Position numbers and translations under genes: made by a program
The notes under the pieces: model-generated
The model's database searches: none
Seen by the model: the letters and a program-made list of their open reading frames with translations, nothing else
Told to the model about the DNA's origin: nothing
DNA from: UBA11612 sp964475755
GTDB taxonomy: Bacteria; Pseudomonadota; Alphaproteobacteria; Rhodospirillales; Rhodospirillaceae
Direction of reading: 5' to 3'
NCBI GenBank assembly: GCA_964475755.1
Contig: CAYYXR010000040.1
Span: 1-24,567, forward strand
Length of the DNA: 24,567 nucleotides
In this document: piece after piece, positions 16,150 to 24,230 of the stretch
How positions within the stretch are numbered: position 1 is the first letter of the stretch
Layout of the letters: every line of letters begins with the position of its first letter

Positions 16150-16497
16150 TCCTCATGTGAGGCCCTCCGTGCGCAGAGCAGACGCAGCCCACAGCACCCA
16201 ACGACGGCACTAGGCTAGATTAGTTCTAATTTAGCCCTTTTTGCGGGCATGGTCCTTGCTTTTTTAGCGCGCTCGGCGGCATTTTGTTGTCTCGGGACCC
16301 CGAATTTGGCCCCGCTGGACTACCTTCGGAGCTAAACCGAGCAATATTGCACGAAGTTGGAGTGACGTACTTTATTGCATTACCTTTTTGGTCGGCGACA
16401 TTCTGGGGCTGGTAGGTGCGACAAAATGGCGTTCGTCTTGCCGAATCAAGGTGTCGGCCGTGAGTTAAACAATAAGAGTAAATTTGGGGAAATGATC
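16150..16497. other. Divergent intergenic region upstream of the envelope operon and Sel1 lipoprotein
   Basis: These 348 bases separate the DUF1592 operon (-) from the Sel1-like lipoprotein (+). They hold the near-palindrome at 16215-16234, short T tracts at 16238-16241 and 16260-16265, and GGGGA at 16486-16490, which sets the lipoprotein start at 16498. A frame open from 16375 continues into the lipoprotein but has no ribosome site or conserved look, so I regard it as noncoding. I found no convincing -35/-10 pair on either strand. Confidence 0.5.
16215..16234. promoter_or_regulatory. Near-perfect 20-bp palindrome upstream of the DUF1592 operon
   Basis: CTAGATTAG (16215-16223), a TT centre, and CTAATTTAG (16226-16234) form an inverted repeat with one mismatch in nine. 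It lies about 90 bases upstream of the operon's first codon. Its length and AT-rich nature suit a MarR- or TetR-like operator. A weakly similar TAGATTAATTTGGC occurs near 21435, upstream of the second module. No T run follows, so it is not a terminator. Confidence 0.35.
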
Positions 16498-17268
16498 ATG
16501 AAAAAATGGGGTTGGGTTCTCCTGGCGTGCACATTTGTCGCCGGATGCGGTGGCGGTGGCGAGTTTGTCTATCTGACCAATCAGCAAAACCAGCAAGTGA
16601 AGTGCGGTCCATTCAGTTCCGATCGACCCATTGCCCGATACTTGGAAGAACGATTTGGCGAAGACGGTGCCGCAGATGCGACCGGCGATAGCTCGGATAT
16701 GAAGATGCAGGACTGCATTCGCGGTTATCAACGCCAAGGGTATCAACTGGCGACGGCTACAGCGCCGACCTACCAGCCTCCTCAACAACAAATGCAAGCC
16801 GCTCCACCGCCGGCGGCACCAGCGGCACCTCAGCAACAGACAAGTGCGCTGCCGCCACCAAGCACTTCTCCGCCTGAATTTGCGTCTCTGATTCAGCAAG
16901 TTCGATCACTGAACATATCCGGCGGCCAAATGAATACTGCTTCCGCATTAGGTGACGCCGCGACCGCCGCGCAGGCGGGGAATTATGCTGCAGCCGTCGC
17001 ACTTCTTCGACCGCTGGCCGATGCCGGCAATTCGCAGGCACAACTCTTGTTGGGCAAAGCCTATGAGAGTGGCCTGAGCGTCCCGCAGGACTATGTTAGC
17101 TCTCACAAATGGTACAATCTCGCAGCGGCGCATTCAGCCACTTCGGCCGACGAACGTCAGATACGGGAATTTGCCGTCAGAAGCCGTGATACGATTTCCC
17201 GCATGATGTCCCAAGATCAGATTGCCGAAGCGCAACGCATGGCCCGTGAGTGGGTTCCTGCGAATTAG
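16498..17268 (+). CDS. Sel1-like repeat lipoprotein with proline/glutamine-rich linker
   Basis: A 256-aa predicted lipoprotein. ATG 16498 has GGGGA seven bases upstream and begins MKKWGWVLLACTFVAGCGGG with lipobox VAGC (Cys17); an ATG two codons earlier lies only one base from the ribosome site. Residues 18-85 form a small domain with two cysteines (KCGPFS, MQDCIRGY). Residues 90-126 are a Pro/Gln/Ala linker (QPPQQQMQAAPPPAAPAAP). Residues about 150-245 hold Sel1/TPR-like helical repeats, with ALLRPLADAGNSQAQLLLG and the Sel1 signature YESGLSVPQDYVSSHKWYNL. Sel1 repeats mediate protein-protein contact, so it is probably a periplasmic scaffold. It is divergent from the DUF1592 operon, and the thioesterase follows 25 bases later. 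Confidence 0.85.
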   Translation: MKKWGWVLLACTFVAGCGGGGEFVYLTNQQNQQVKCGPFSSDRPIARYLEERFGEDGAADATGDSSDMKMQDCIRGYQRQGYQLATATAPTYQPPQQQMQAAPPPAAPAAPQQQTSALPPPSTSPPEFASLIQQVRSLNISGGQMNTASALGDAATAAQAGNYAAAVALLRPLADAGNSQAQLLLGKAYESGLSVPQDYVSSHKWYNLAAAHSATSADERQIREFAVRSRDTISRMMSQDQIAEAQRMAREWVPAN

Positions 17269-17293
17269 ATCAGCAACCTGAACTGCAACGGAC

Positions 17294-17716
17294 ATGAGCC
17301 TGCAGGCGGAAGAATGGACGCTGGATAAAATCCGCCAGCATATTCTGGAGAACTTGCCGATCAGCGCCCATTTAGGGCTTCACATTGATTTGGTGACTCA
17401 GGAGCGCTGCGAACTCACTATTTCGGAATCGCCCGGCGCACTTCGGCCCGGCGGTTCGGTTGCGGGCCCGGTCATATTCGGCGCGGCGGACGTGGGAAGC
17501 TATGCTTTGATCCTTGCAACGCGTGGCGATCCCGCCGCAGTAACAGTGGATCAGACGACGCATTTCCACCGGCCGGCGATGTCTTTGCCGCTTCTCGCAC
17601 ATACACTACCTGTGCGAATTGGACGAAGGCTTGCAACCACAGAGACACGCCTGTTCGAAAAGCAGGCACCGTCGCGCGTTCTGGCGTCGGCCATATCGAC
17701 ATGGGCTTTTCCGTGA
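17294..17716 (+). CDS. PaaI-like hotdog-fold thioesterase
   Basis: A 140-aa cytoplasmic protein of the hotdog acyl-CoA thioesterase superfamily. The pattern fits the PaaI group: LGLHIDLVTQERCELTI at the start, then LRPGGSVAGPVIFGAADVGS with the acidic residue Asp66 on the central helix, TVDQTTHFHRPA on the following strand, and TTETRLFEKQ near the end. Length is typical. The acyl-CoA substrate cannot be read from sequence. The ATG at 17294 is 25 bases after the Sel1-like lipoprotein, so the two may be cotranscribed, although no functional link is obvious. It converges on the chimera gene. Confidence 0.85.
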   Translation: MSLQAEEWTLDKIRQHILENLPISAHLGLHIDLVTQERCELTISESPGALRPGGSVAGPVIFGAADVGSYALILATRGDPAAVTVDQTTHFHRPAMSLPLLAHTLPVRIGRRLATTETRLFEKQAPSRVLASAISTWAFP

Positions 17717-17760
17717 ATTGCGCGAGCGGCTGACTCGATTCCTGTCCAGCCCCGCAAAGG

Positions 17761-18717
17761 CTATTCGGCAGATGCCTGGGTCACAGCCTCGCGCGGATTA
17801 AAGATGAATGCCGGCACAGCGTCGAAGGTCCAAGTTCCGGAAATTGACTGGTTTTCCCCGGTTTCCGGATCAGGTGCGTAATCGGCAAATCTTTTGAAGG
17901 CATAATAGATCGCCGGCAGGTCCAACCCGGCTGCGTGCTCGAGTGTCCAGCCTCCTTGCGCTTGGCTCCAATAGACCGGAAGCCAGGCATGATATCCGCC
18001 CAAAAATGCGTTGAGCGATCCATCCTCCTGGAACGTCAACCTCAGCTGAGCCTCGTCCAGATGAAACTCCGGCATAAGGCCAGGATCGGATACGAAATGC
18101 AGCGTGAAAGGATCTGTTGTGAGCACACCATCAACAATTTTTCCGTGCGCTACACTTTTCGACCGCGACGATGGATCGATGCGGAACGTCATGTCACGAA
18201 CGGTATTTCCGTTTGCATCGCGAACAATGACATCGATTGACTTGTCGATGATAACCGTCACGTCATCGTCGTTGCTGAAATCGTCCAGGTAGACCGGATC
18301 GCCCAGACTAAGAGTGACTTCAGTTCCGTCCGCGCGTATGGCAATGACGTCACCGGAAATCGCTTCCACTTGGCCAATAGGTGCGGCATCTGCGCTTGCG
18401 CCGTCCTGGGCGACTTGCCCCGGCGCCAACGGCCCGGCCAGCCGAGCCACAAGTTCGCCGCGCAATGAAACGGCGTCACCGTCGGTTATGTTTGGATATG
18501 GCCGGGCGGAAAAATACTCTTGAACGAGGTAGGTTGTTCCGTCAGGAGCAGAAATGACTAAGTCATGACCAACGCGCGAAAAGTCCGCATGCAGCAGGTG
18601 CCCGGTATCGGGGACCTGCACGATACCGTCGTCAATTTTTAGAGCTTGAACAACAGAACCGTTGGCATTCCCGTCGATCCCGTCGCCGAAGCCATCCCCT
18701 GATATTCTCTTGGCCAC
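17761..18717 (-). CDS. Chimera: FecR/retention-module-like N-terminus fused to family X C-terminal half
   Basis: A 318-aa protein of two parts. Residues 1 to about 145 match the pattern of the N-terminus of large type I-secreted adhesins or FecR-domain proteins of alphaproteobacteria: VVQALKIDDGIVQVPDTG, PDGTTYLVQEYFSARPYP, ARLAGPLAPGQVAQ, then IGQVEAISGDVIAIRADG and LSLGDPVYLDD. There is no Sec signal, as in those proteins. Residues about 146-318 then align with the family X C-terminal half: SNDDDVTVIIDKSIDVIVRD, GKIVDGVLTTDPF and DPETGENQSISG (identical DPETGEN in copy 2). The WSTHH motif is lost. The gene starts with GTG at 18717 (stop codon just upstream in frame) with no clear ribosome site. 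No RTX repeats or C-terminal secretion signal are visible, so export is doubtful. Function unknown. Confidence 0.8.
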   Translation of the reverse strand: MAKRISGDGFGDGIDGNANGSVVQALKIDDGIVQVPDTGHLLHADFSRVGHDLVISAPDGTTYLVQEYFSARPYPNITDGDAVSLRGELVARLAGPLAPGQVAQDGASADAAPIGQVEAISGDVIAIRADGTEVTLSLGDPVYLDDFSNDDDVTVIIDKSIDVIVRDANGNTVRDMTFRIDPSSRSKSVAHGKIVDGVLTTDPFTLHFVSDPGLMPEFHLDEAQLRLTFQEDGSLNAFLGGYHAWLPVYWSQAQGGWTLEHAAGLDLPAIYYAFKRFADYAPDPETGENQSISGTWTFDAVPAFIFNPREAVTQASAE

Positions 18718-18720
18718 TCT

Positions 18721-18740
18721 TTATACTAATACGTGTATAA
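18721..18740. promoter_or_regulatory. Palindromic site directly upstream of the chimera start codon
   Basis: TTATAC (18721-18726) and GTATAA (18735-18740) are perfect inverted arms around eight bases, ending four bases from the GTG. Each arm also resembles a -10 box on the minus strand (TATACA, TATAAA). The chimera has no visible ribosome site, so a very short leader or leaderless transcript with an overlapping operator is possible. This is weak evidence. Confidence 0.3.
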
Positions 18741-18781
18741 AACCGGTCCACCCCAATACGCCCGCCCCCGCATATTAATGG

Positions 18782-18803
18782 AATAAGTCAGCTGTTTCTG
18801 ACA
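18782..18803 (-). terminator. Possible weak terminator downstream of the acyl-CoA dehydrogenase
   Basis: GTCAG (18787-18791) and CTGAC (18798-18802) form a five-pair stem with a six-base loop, about 100 bases downstream of the dehydrogenase stop on the minus strand. It is followed only by TTATTCC rather than a clear T run. It may terminate weakly or be chance. The rest of the 183-base gap to the chimera shows no gene. Confidence 0.22.
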
Positions 18804-18900
18804 CGGTGTATTGCCCCGTTTAAACTGAAGAATTGAGGATTTCCGCCAAAAATTCCGGTCTGCCGCACTGGCTGGACGCCGCTATTAACCAGAGCAAGGC

Positions 18901-20055
18901 CTACAAATTTCGAGAAATCAGCAGTTTCATAATCTCGTTTGAACCGCCGTATATCCGCTGGATTCGGCTATCCACATACATTTGTGAAATCGGATACTCC
19001 GCCATGTATCCGTAGCCTCCGAACAGCTGAAGACACTCGTCGGTAATCTGAGATTGTTTATCCGTCGTCCATAGTTTGGCCATTGACGCCGTAACGGCAT
19101 CCAAATCGCCTTCCACGGCACGCTGGATGCAATAATCGATAAATACGCGCGCGATCATCGCCTCGGTTTTGCACTCCGCCAGCTTGAAGCCCGTATTCTG
19201 AAATTCGATTACCTTTTTGCCAAAAGCTTCGCGTTCTTTGACATACGCGGACGTGTGTTCAATGGCTCTCTCAATCGCAGCAACCGCCGTTATGGCAATC
19301 AATAACCGTTCATTGGGGAGTTGGTTCATCATTTGCGCGAACCCTTGCCCTTCATCTCCTCCAAGAAGGTTCTCAGCAGGGACTTTCACGTCGTCGAAGA
19401 AAAGTTCAGCCGTGTCCGAGCCCTTCATGCCAATTTTTTCGAGATTGCGCCCGCGCCGGAATCCTTCGGCACACTCGGTTTCAACTGCGATCAAAGAAAT
19501 ACCTTTTGCACGCGCTTTTGGATCTGTTTTTGCCGCCACAACAATCAATCCGGCATTGTGACCGTTCGTTATGAATGTTTTTTGGCCATTTAAAACATAG
19601 TCAGATCCATTTTTGCGCGCCGACGTTCGAAGGCTCTGCAGGTCCGATCCGGCACCCGGTTCCGTCATCGCAAGCGCACCGACAAGCTCTCCGGCCGCCA
19701 TCCGTGGAAGCCAACGCTTGCGCTGCTCTTCGTTTCCGTAAGCGAGAATGTAGTGCGCGACGATGCCGCTATGAATTGTGTTTCCGAAATTTATTCCCAG
19801 GCCACAATTTTCAAGCTCTTCGAGAATTACTGTTTCATGAGCAATTGTGCCGCCGCCGCCGCCGTACTCTTCGGGGATACTGGCGCATAGTAGCCCCGCC
19901 TGCCCGGCTTTTAGCCAAGCGTCTTTTGCAACAAGCTTATCCGAGAGCCATTTTTCAATGTTAGGTGTGAATTCCTTTGCAAGAAACTTACGCGCCGACT
20001 CACGCAGGATGTGCAGTTCTTCATTCATCCACGGAGAGGTGTAACTAAAACTCAT
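18901..20055 (-). CDS. Acyl-CoA dehydrogenase, long-chain-like subtype
   Basis: A 384-aa flavoenzyme that makes the first double bond in acyl-CoA beta-oxidation or a related pathway. The FAD-site signature LAMTEPGAGSDLQSLRT, GQKTFITNG, IGMKGSDTAELFFDDVKVP and LFGGYGYMAEYPISQMY are all present. The usual catalytic glutamate of medium-chain enzymes is replaced by glycine in RIYGGSNEIMK (Gly370). Glu249 in LPNERLLIA occupies the place of the catalytic base in long-chain and isovaleryl-CoA dehydrogenases, so I place it with those. The substrate cannot be fixed further. It lies 65 bases downstream of the serine hydrolase on the same strand and could be cotranscribed. ATG at 20055 starts MSFSYTSPWMNEEL, a normal N-terminus for the family. 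Confidence 0.92.
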   Translation of the reverse strand: MSFSYTSPWMNEELHILRESARKFLAKEFTPNIEKWLSDKLVAKDAWLKAGQAGLLCASIPEEYGGGGGTIAHETVILEELENCGLGINFGNTIHSGIVAHYILAYGNEEQRKRWLPRMAAGELVGALAMTEPGAGSDLQSLRTSARKNGSDYVLNGQKTFITNGHNAGLIVVAAKTDPKARAKGISLIAVETECAEGFRRGRNLEKIGMKGSDTAELFFDDVKVPAENLLGGDEGQGFAQMMNQLPNERLLIAITAVAAIERAIEHTSAYVKEREAFGKKVIEFQNTGFKLAECKTEAMIARVFIDYCIQRAVEGDLDAVTASMAKLWTTDKQSQITDECLQLFGGYGYMAEYPISQMYVDSRIQRIYGGSNEIMKLLISRNL

Positions 20056-20120
20056 GTTGTGATCCCAAACTCATTGTACTTTCGGAAATATTTGGCGGCT
20101 TTATAGGGCATTAAAGCAGG

Positions 20121-21371
20121 CTATGAAATGTCGAACGCTCTCTCTACGGCATAAGCCAGCGGTTCGGTGTAAGCACCACCATATCGGTTGTGTGCGATGG
20201 TCACGGCGAGATTGTGGTCGGGGTCCGCCCAGCCGATGTTATTGCCGGCACCCGTTTGGCAAATGAGGTGTTCACTAGAGCCTACCGAAGATCCTGACCC
20301 GCTCAACCAATATCCCATCGTGGATATATTGAGAGGCCCACCTAGAATAATGTCGGGCTCATCGTTGTTTGGTCGTGGATAAGAAAAGCTCCGTATTCTC
20401 TCCGGGGACAACAAGCGCACACCGTTCAGTTCTCCGCCATTCGCAAGCATTGCCCACAGCTTCACATGGTCACTTGCGCACGTAATTCCGCCTGCGCCCG
20501 GGATGCACGCCTGCTGGACAATCGGCTTTCCCCATATTTCAGGACTTGTTTCAACGGCAAGCGGCATCGATCTGACCATCATGTCATTATCGCTACCGGA
20601 CGAAGCTCCTTTTCCATACAGGGGCGCAACACGCGCCGACACAGACTTTGGAATCCCAAGCCACATGTCATCAATGCCCAACGGGTCGCAAATTTCTTCC
20701 TGAAGAAACTGATTGAAGCTACTGCGTTTCTTCGGGTCCGTGCGTCGCACGATTTCGGCGATAAGCCACCCTTGAGTATACGAGTGGTAACCATTTTTCG
20801 TGCCGCCTTCATAAAGCGGCTTCATGGCAGCGAGTTGCTCCACCATCCAATCAAAATCGGCCATTTTTTCCGGCGTTACGCCTTCGGGCATCAACGGCAC
20901 CCCGCCCTGATGCGACAACGCGTGACGCACCGTCGTATTGCCCTTTCCATTGGAGGCAAATTCAGGCCAGTAATATGCAACCGGTTTGTTGTAATCGACG
21001 AGTCCGCGCTCCGCTTGTAAGTGAAGGCAGGTATTGGTCCACGCCTTACACACCGAAAACGTATTGAAAAGCGATCTCTCTTCCGTCGCACGCGCCCTTT
21101 GATCATCAAGGTGACCACCCCAAACACTGACGACCTGCCGACCGTTTTTGTACACAGCGATTTGAAGGCCCATTTCTCCCGCCTCTATGGCTTCATCCAC
21201 TGCTCGCTGAAAAATTCGCTGAGGATCAATTCTGGAGGACGCGACGACATCTTCCTCGGCCGCCATAAGGCCTGCGTTGCGTAATAAAGTTGGCAGAGCG
21301 ACGCCTCCGATAGCGACGCCAGCACCACGAAGCAATCTGCGGCGGGAGAAGTATTCGTGGCTTGCAGACAT
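20121..21371 (-). CDS. Tat-exported serine hydrolase (class C beta-lactamase-like / esterase)
   Basis: A 416-aa serine hydrolase of the beta-lactamase/penicillin-binding-protein-like group (PF00144). The N-terminus MSASHEYFSRRRLLRGAGVA has a twin-arginine motif followed by a hydrophobic segment, so it is exported folded. The nucleophile motif SxxK is Ser106-Val-Cys-Lys109 in FNTFSVCKAW. A tyrosine motif lies at YHSYTQGW (Tyr195-198). A C-terminal QTGAGNNIGWADP replaces the KTG/HTG box. Such proteins act as esterases, peptidases or lactonases more often than as antibiotic-degrading enzymes, and I do not infer resistance. It heads the minus-strand pair with the acyl-CoA dehydrogenase and is divergent from the second Lipoprotein_15 module. 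Confidence 0.9.
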   Translation of the reverse strand: MSASHEYFSRRRLLRGAGVAIGGVALPTLLRNAGLMAAEEDVVASSRIDPQRIFQRAVDEAIEAGEMGLQIAVYKNGRQVVSVWGGHLDDQRARATEERSLFNTFSVCKAWTNTCLHLQAERGLVDYNKPVAYYWPEFASNGKGNTTVRHALSHQGGVPLMPEGVTPEKMADFDWMVEQLAAMKPLYEGGTKNGYHSYTQGWLIAEIVRRTDPKKRSSFNQFLQEEICDPLGIDDMWLGIPKSVSARVAPLYGKGASSGSDNDMMVRSMPLAVETSPEIWGKPIVQQACIPGAGGITCASDHVKLWAMLANGGELNGVRLLSPERIRSFSYPRPNNDEPDIILGGPLNISTMGYWLSGSGSSVGSSEHLICQTGAGNNIGWADPDHNLAVTIAHNRYGGAYTEPLAYAVERAFDIS

Positions 21372-21565
21372 ACGTTGATCCTTGCTCAGGGGCTGGGCCG
21401 TGGAAAGGGCTCCATGGCGAAACTCGTGCCAGCTTAGATTAATTTGGCTCGATAAGGGCTCAAAACGACTACACCAATCGCAGCATTCGAGAAATTGGTT
21501 TATTTACAAATGATTATTGCTCGTGTGCCCTTTGTTTTTTCGTCCCATATAGCCCAATATAACAC

Positions 21566-21575
21566 CATTATAATG
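21566..21575 (+). promoter_or_regulatory. Candidate promoter of the second Lipoprotein_15/family X module
   Basis: A perfect -10 hexamer TATAAT (21569-21574) lies about 45 bases upstream of the ATG at 21619, embedded in the perfect 10-bp palindrome CATTATAATG. No good -35 box lies 16-18 bases upstream, so an activator or a different sigma factor may be needed. The intergenic region 21372-21618 shows no gene. Confidence 0.45.
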
Positions 21576-21618
21576 TGGCGTCGTTATTTGCCGCTCTGAT
21601 CAGAAACAGGAGACCGGT

Positions 21619-23004
21619 ATGGAGCTTAGGGGAGTGAGCAAGCTGCTCAAAACCACCGCAATACTTGTTACGAGCATAGCCTTCGTAGCTCAGGCTAACG
21701 CTGACGAGTATTGGCAATCGGCTGATAGCACGGCTGCTGAAGTCTACGTAGAAGAGCCAATGCCACCTGGCTTTAGGGTCGAACGCAATGAACTTGAAGG
21801 ACCGGTTTTCGCCGACGCAAAGGGCCGAACATTATATAGCTGGCCGCTTGAACGCCTGCGCAATGGCGATCTGGGGGACCGGCAGAACGACGCTTCAACA
21901 TGCACGGACGAAGTTCAAACGGTAAACACGGGTTTGATGAGCCCCTATCCTGGAGGATTGGAGCTCCCTGATCTTGAGACGCGCCCATCTTGTGTAGATG
22001 TGTGGCCGCCGGTTTTAGCAGCTGCAGACTCCGAGCCCCTCGGAAAATGGACCATCACCGAGCGGGAAGACGGCTCGAAGCAGTGGTCTTACGACGGCTA
22101 TCCGCTCTACACGTCTATTTTGGATATCAACCCCGGTGACGTTTTAGGCGGCTCAAAATTCAGGGAAGGCGCCGACAGCCCCGTGGTACGCAAACCTGTC
22201 GGCCCGAGCCCGTTGGTTCCTCCAGAATTGGCTGTGACCGTCATGTTTACTGGCCGCATGCTTGTGAACCACGAGAATTATTCGGCTTATAGCTGGGATG
22301 GCGACGCACCCAATAAGTCGAATTGCCACGACTCTTGCCTAAAAACATGGGAGCCGGTGCTCGCACCTGAAACTGCTCAGGCTCAGGGTGAATGGACCAT
22401 TATTGAGCGCTCACCCGGCATTAAGCAGTGGGCTTTTAGAGAAAAGCCTCTTTACACGCGCCCGGGCGACACACGTCTGCGAAGCCTTGCGGGCAGCGAT
22501 AGCGATGGTTGGCACAATGTTTACACACAACAGGTGCTCGCGCCGCCGAAAGAATTTACCATTCAAGATGCGCGCATAGGCCACGTTCTCGCGGACTCTG
22601 AAGGAATGGCGATCTACGTCTACAATTGCGGCGATGACGCCCAAGACCAACTCGCCTGCGATCACCCGGACTCACCCCAGGCATATCGTCTTGCGATTTG
22701 CGGTGGCGGAGATCCGGATAAATGCCTCAAGACATGGCCTTACGTCCTTGCGCCGGAAGTCTCCAGCAGCGAGAGCAGCCTGTGGACTGTTGAGTATATA
22801 GATCCGAAAACCGGCCGCTGGGCTTCGCCGGAGCAATCCGGAGCCCTTCGGATATGGGCGTATCGCGGGCGCCCGGTCTATACTTTCTCCGGCGATCAAC
22901 GGCCAGGCGAAACCCGTGGCGACGCTTGGGGAGAGTTTTACGGGGCCCGCAACGGCTTTAAAGCATTTTGGCTAAGAGACGACTTTTTAGGCAACGCCGG
23001 ATAG
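21619..23004 (+). CDS. Secreted Lipoprotein_15-type repeat protein, copy 2
   Basis: A 461-aa exported protein, clearly paralogous to the product of 11579-12955 along its whole length. The signal peptide is residues 1-28 (LLKTTAILVTSIAFVAQANA). Module 1 has MPPGFRVERNELEGPVFADA, LMSPYPGGLELPDLE and KQWSYDGYPLYTS. Module 2 has NCHDSCLKTWEPVLAP and IKQWAFREKPLYTR. Module 3 has HVLADSEGMAIYVYNCGDD, YRLAICGGGDPDKCLKTWP and RIWAYRGRPVYTF. Both copies end with a similar RNGFK..(F/W).LRDDF tail followed by NAG. AGGAG precedes the ATG. It is followed 31 bases later by family X copy 2, the same gene order as on the minus strand. Unlike copy 1 it has no DUF1592/DUF1552 genes before it. Confidence 0.9.
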   Translation: MELRGVSKLLKTTAILVTSIAFVAQANADEYWQSADSTAAEVYVEEPMPPGFRVERNELEGPVFADAKGRTLYSWPLERLRNGDLGDRQNDASTCTDEVQTVNTGLMSPYPGGLELPDLETRPSCVDVWPPVLAAADSEPLGKWTITEREDGSKQWSYDGYPLYTSILDINPGDVLGGSKFREGADSPVVRKPVGPSPLVPPELAVTVMFTGRMLVNHENYSAYSWDGDAPNKSNCHDSCLKTWEPVLAPETAQAQGEWTIIERSPGIKQWAFREKPLYTRPGDTRLRSLAGSDSDGWHNVYTQQVLAPPKEFTIQDARIGHVLADSEGMAIYVYNCGDDAQDQLACDHPDSPQAYRLAICGGGDPDKCLKTWPYVLAPEVSSSESSLWTVEYIDPKTGRWASPEQSGALRIWAYRGRPVYTFSGDQRPGETRGDAWGEFYGARNGFKAFWLRDDFLGNAG

Positions 23005-23035
23005 CGGCGGCTATTTCCGCATATGGAGAGACAAC

Positions 23036-24181
23036 ATGAGACATGACCCACTTGTGAAAATGTCGACACAGAAATTTGCACCGGCGGCACTGGCAGCTGC
23101 GACAATTTTGGCGACGTGTGGCGCAAACGCTGCCGCGGCCGAAGACTCCGACTCACTTGAACTGAAGAATAGGTCAATCGGATACGTTCTGACTATGAGG
23201 CACTGGGCCATTTACCAGACTCCGGAAGCCAAAGAAGAATGCCCGCAGGGATTTAATGACGGGCCGCGCGAGCAATTTAAACTGCTGTATCCCGAAGACG
23301 GGACAAATTGGACGCTGTTGGAAACACAGCTCGAGCGTGAAAGCGAAGTTTGGCACCCAGGGACTGAGAAAGAGCCTTATCCATTTTACGAAGTGGAAGG
23401 AACAACAAGTATTGGCCTCAATCTTGACGGACAGGTTGACGCAATTGATTTCATCTCCCCAGAGGGAGATGAAGGGATTGATAATCAATTGTATCGCGCG
23501 ATCGGATGTATCGCGAATTTCAGAGGCCCAGACGGCACTGCATATCATTTTGAAAACAACTACATGCAGCGCTACAATTACAACCGATTTGTCATCGAGA
23601 TCACTGGCGTAGACGATCTCGTCAATGATGATCAGGTAACCCTTACGACTTACCGGGGCCTCGATGGCCTTTTAACCGATGCCAGTGGCCGGGATTTCAT
23701 TCCGGGCGGAACGCAGCGCATTGATATGCGCTGGGGCAAAGAATTTATTCAGTCCTTTAAAGGCAAAATTGTCGATGGTGTCCTGACGACTGAGGCGGCC
23801 GATCTTAATATGCCGTGGTCGGTGACTTTCAAGACCAGTCCGGTTATGTACTTAAAGGATGCCCGGTTTCAATTGAAGCTGACGCCCGATGGAGCCGAAG
23901 GACTAATGGGCACATACGTGGACGTCCACGACTGGTACTATCACGCAACTGTCGGGTGGTCGACGCATCACCAAAGTTACGGTCAGGAATCGTCCCCGTC
24001 GATGTACAGAGCGCTCCGCCGCCTCGCCGACGCCTACCCCGATCCTGAAACAGGTGAAAACACGGCAATCTCCGGCGCTGTAGATGTAAAGTTCTCACGG
24101 GCGTTTGTCGTCCACCCTGATCAGGAGATTGCGGCGGACGATGCCGAGATGGAAGCAGAAGTTGCTTCTACTCGGGACTAA
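23036..24181 (+). CDS. Secreted protein of unrecognised family (family X), copy 2
   Basis: A 381-aa exported paralog of the product of 10455-11555. The N-terminus has a hydrophobic signal (FAPAALAAATILATCGANAA); LATC is not a good lipobox because Thr precedes Cys. Conserved landmarks shared with copy 1: CPQGFNDGPREQFKLLYPE (69-87), the acidic loop LNLDGQVDAIDF (about 128-139), GIDNQLYRAIGC (147-158), GKIVDGVLTTEA, WSTHHQSYG (308-316) and DPETGEN (336-342). The acidic C-terminal tail (AADDAEMEAEVAST) is extra. GGAGAG lies five bases before ATG. No obvious terminator follows. As for copy 1, metal binding by the acidic loop is only a suggestion, and the molecular function is unknown. Confidence 0.86.
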   Translation: MRHDPLVKMSTQKFAPAALAAATILATCGANAAAAEDSDSLELKNRSIGYVLTMRHWAIYQTPEAKEECPQGFNDGPREQFKLLYPEDGTNWTLLETQLERESEVWHPGTEKEPYPFYEVEGTTSIGLNLDGQVDAIDFISPEGDEGIDNQLYRAIGCIANFRGPDGTAYHFENNYMQRYNYNRFVIEITGVDDLVNDDQVTLTTYRGLDGLLTDASGRDFIPGGTQRIDMRWGKEFIQSFKGKIVDGVLTTEAADLNMPWSVTFKTSPVMYLKDARFQLKLTPDGAEGLMGTYVDVHDWYYHATVGWSTHHQSYGQESSPSMYRALRRLADAYPDPETGENTAISGAVDVKFSRAFVVHPDQEIAADDAEMEAEVASTRD

Positions 24182-24230
24182 TGCGACAGAACTTTATCTA
24201 TTCCAACAGGCGTAAATTCACCTTGAGCTT

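Noticed and set aside
16375..16497. Upstream extension of the Sel1-like lipoprotein
   Set aside because: It would destroy the lipoprotein signal peptide that begins at 16498, right after a ribosome site.
20121..21371. Serine hydrolase as an antibiotic-resistance beta-lactamase
   Set aside because: SxxK-type exported hydrolases of this broad family are mostly esterases or peptidases, the C-terminal triad box is atypical, and no resistance context is present.
10455..24181. Mobile element as the cause of the duplicated modules
   Set aside because: No transposase, integrase, terminal inverted repeats or target-site duplication could be seen around either copy.
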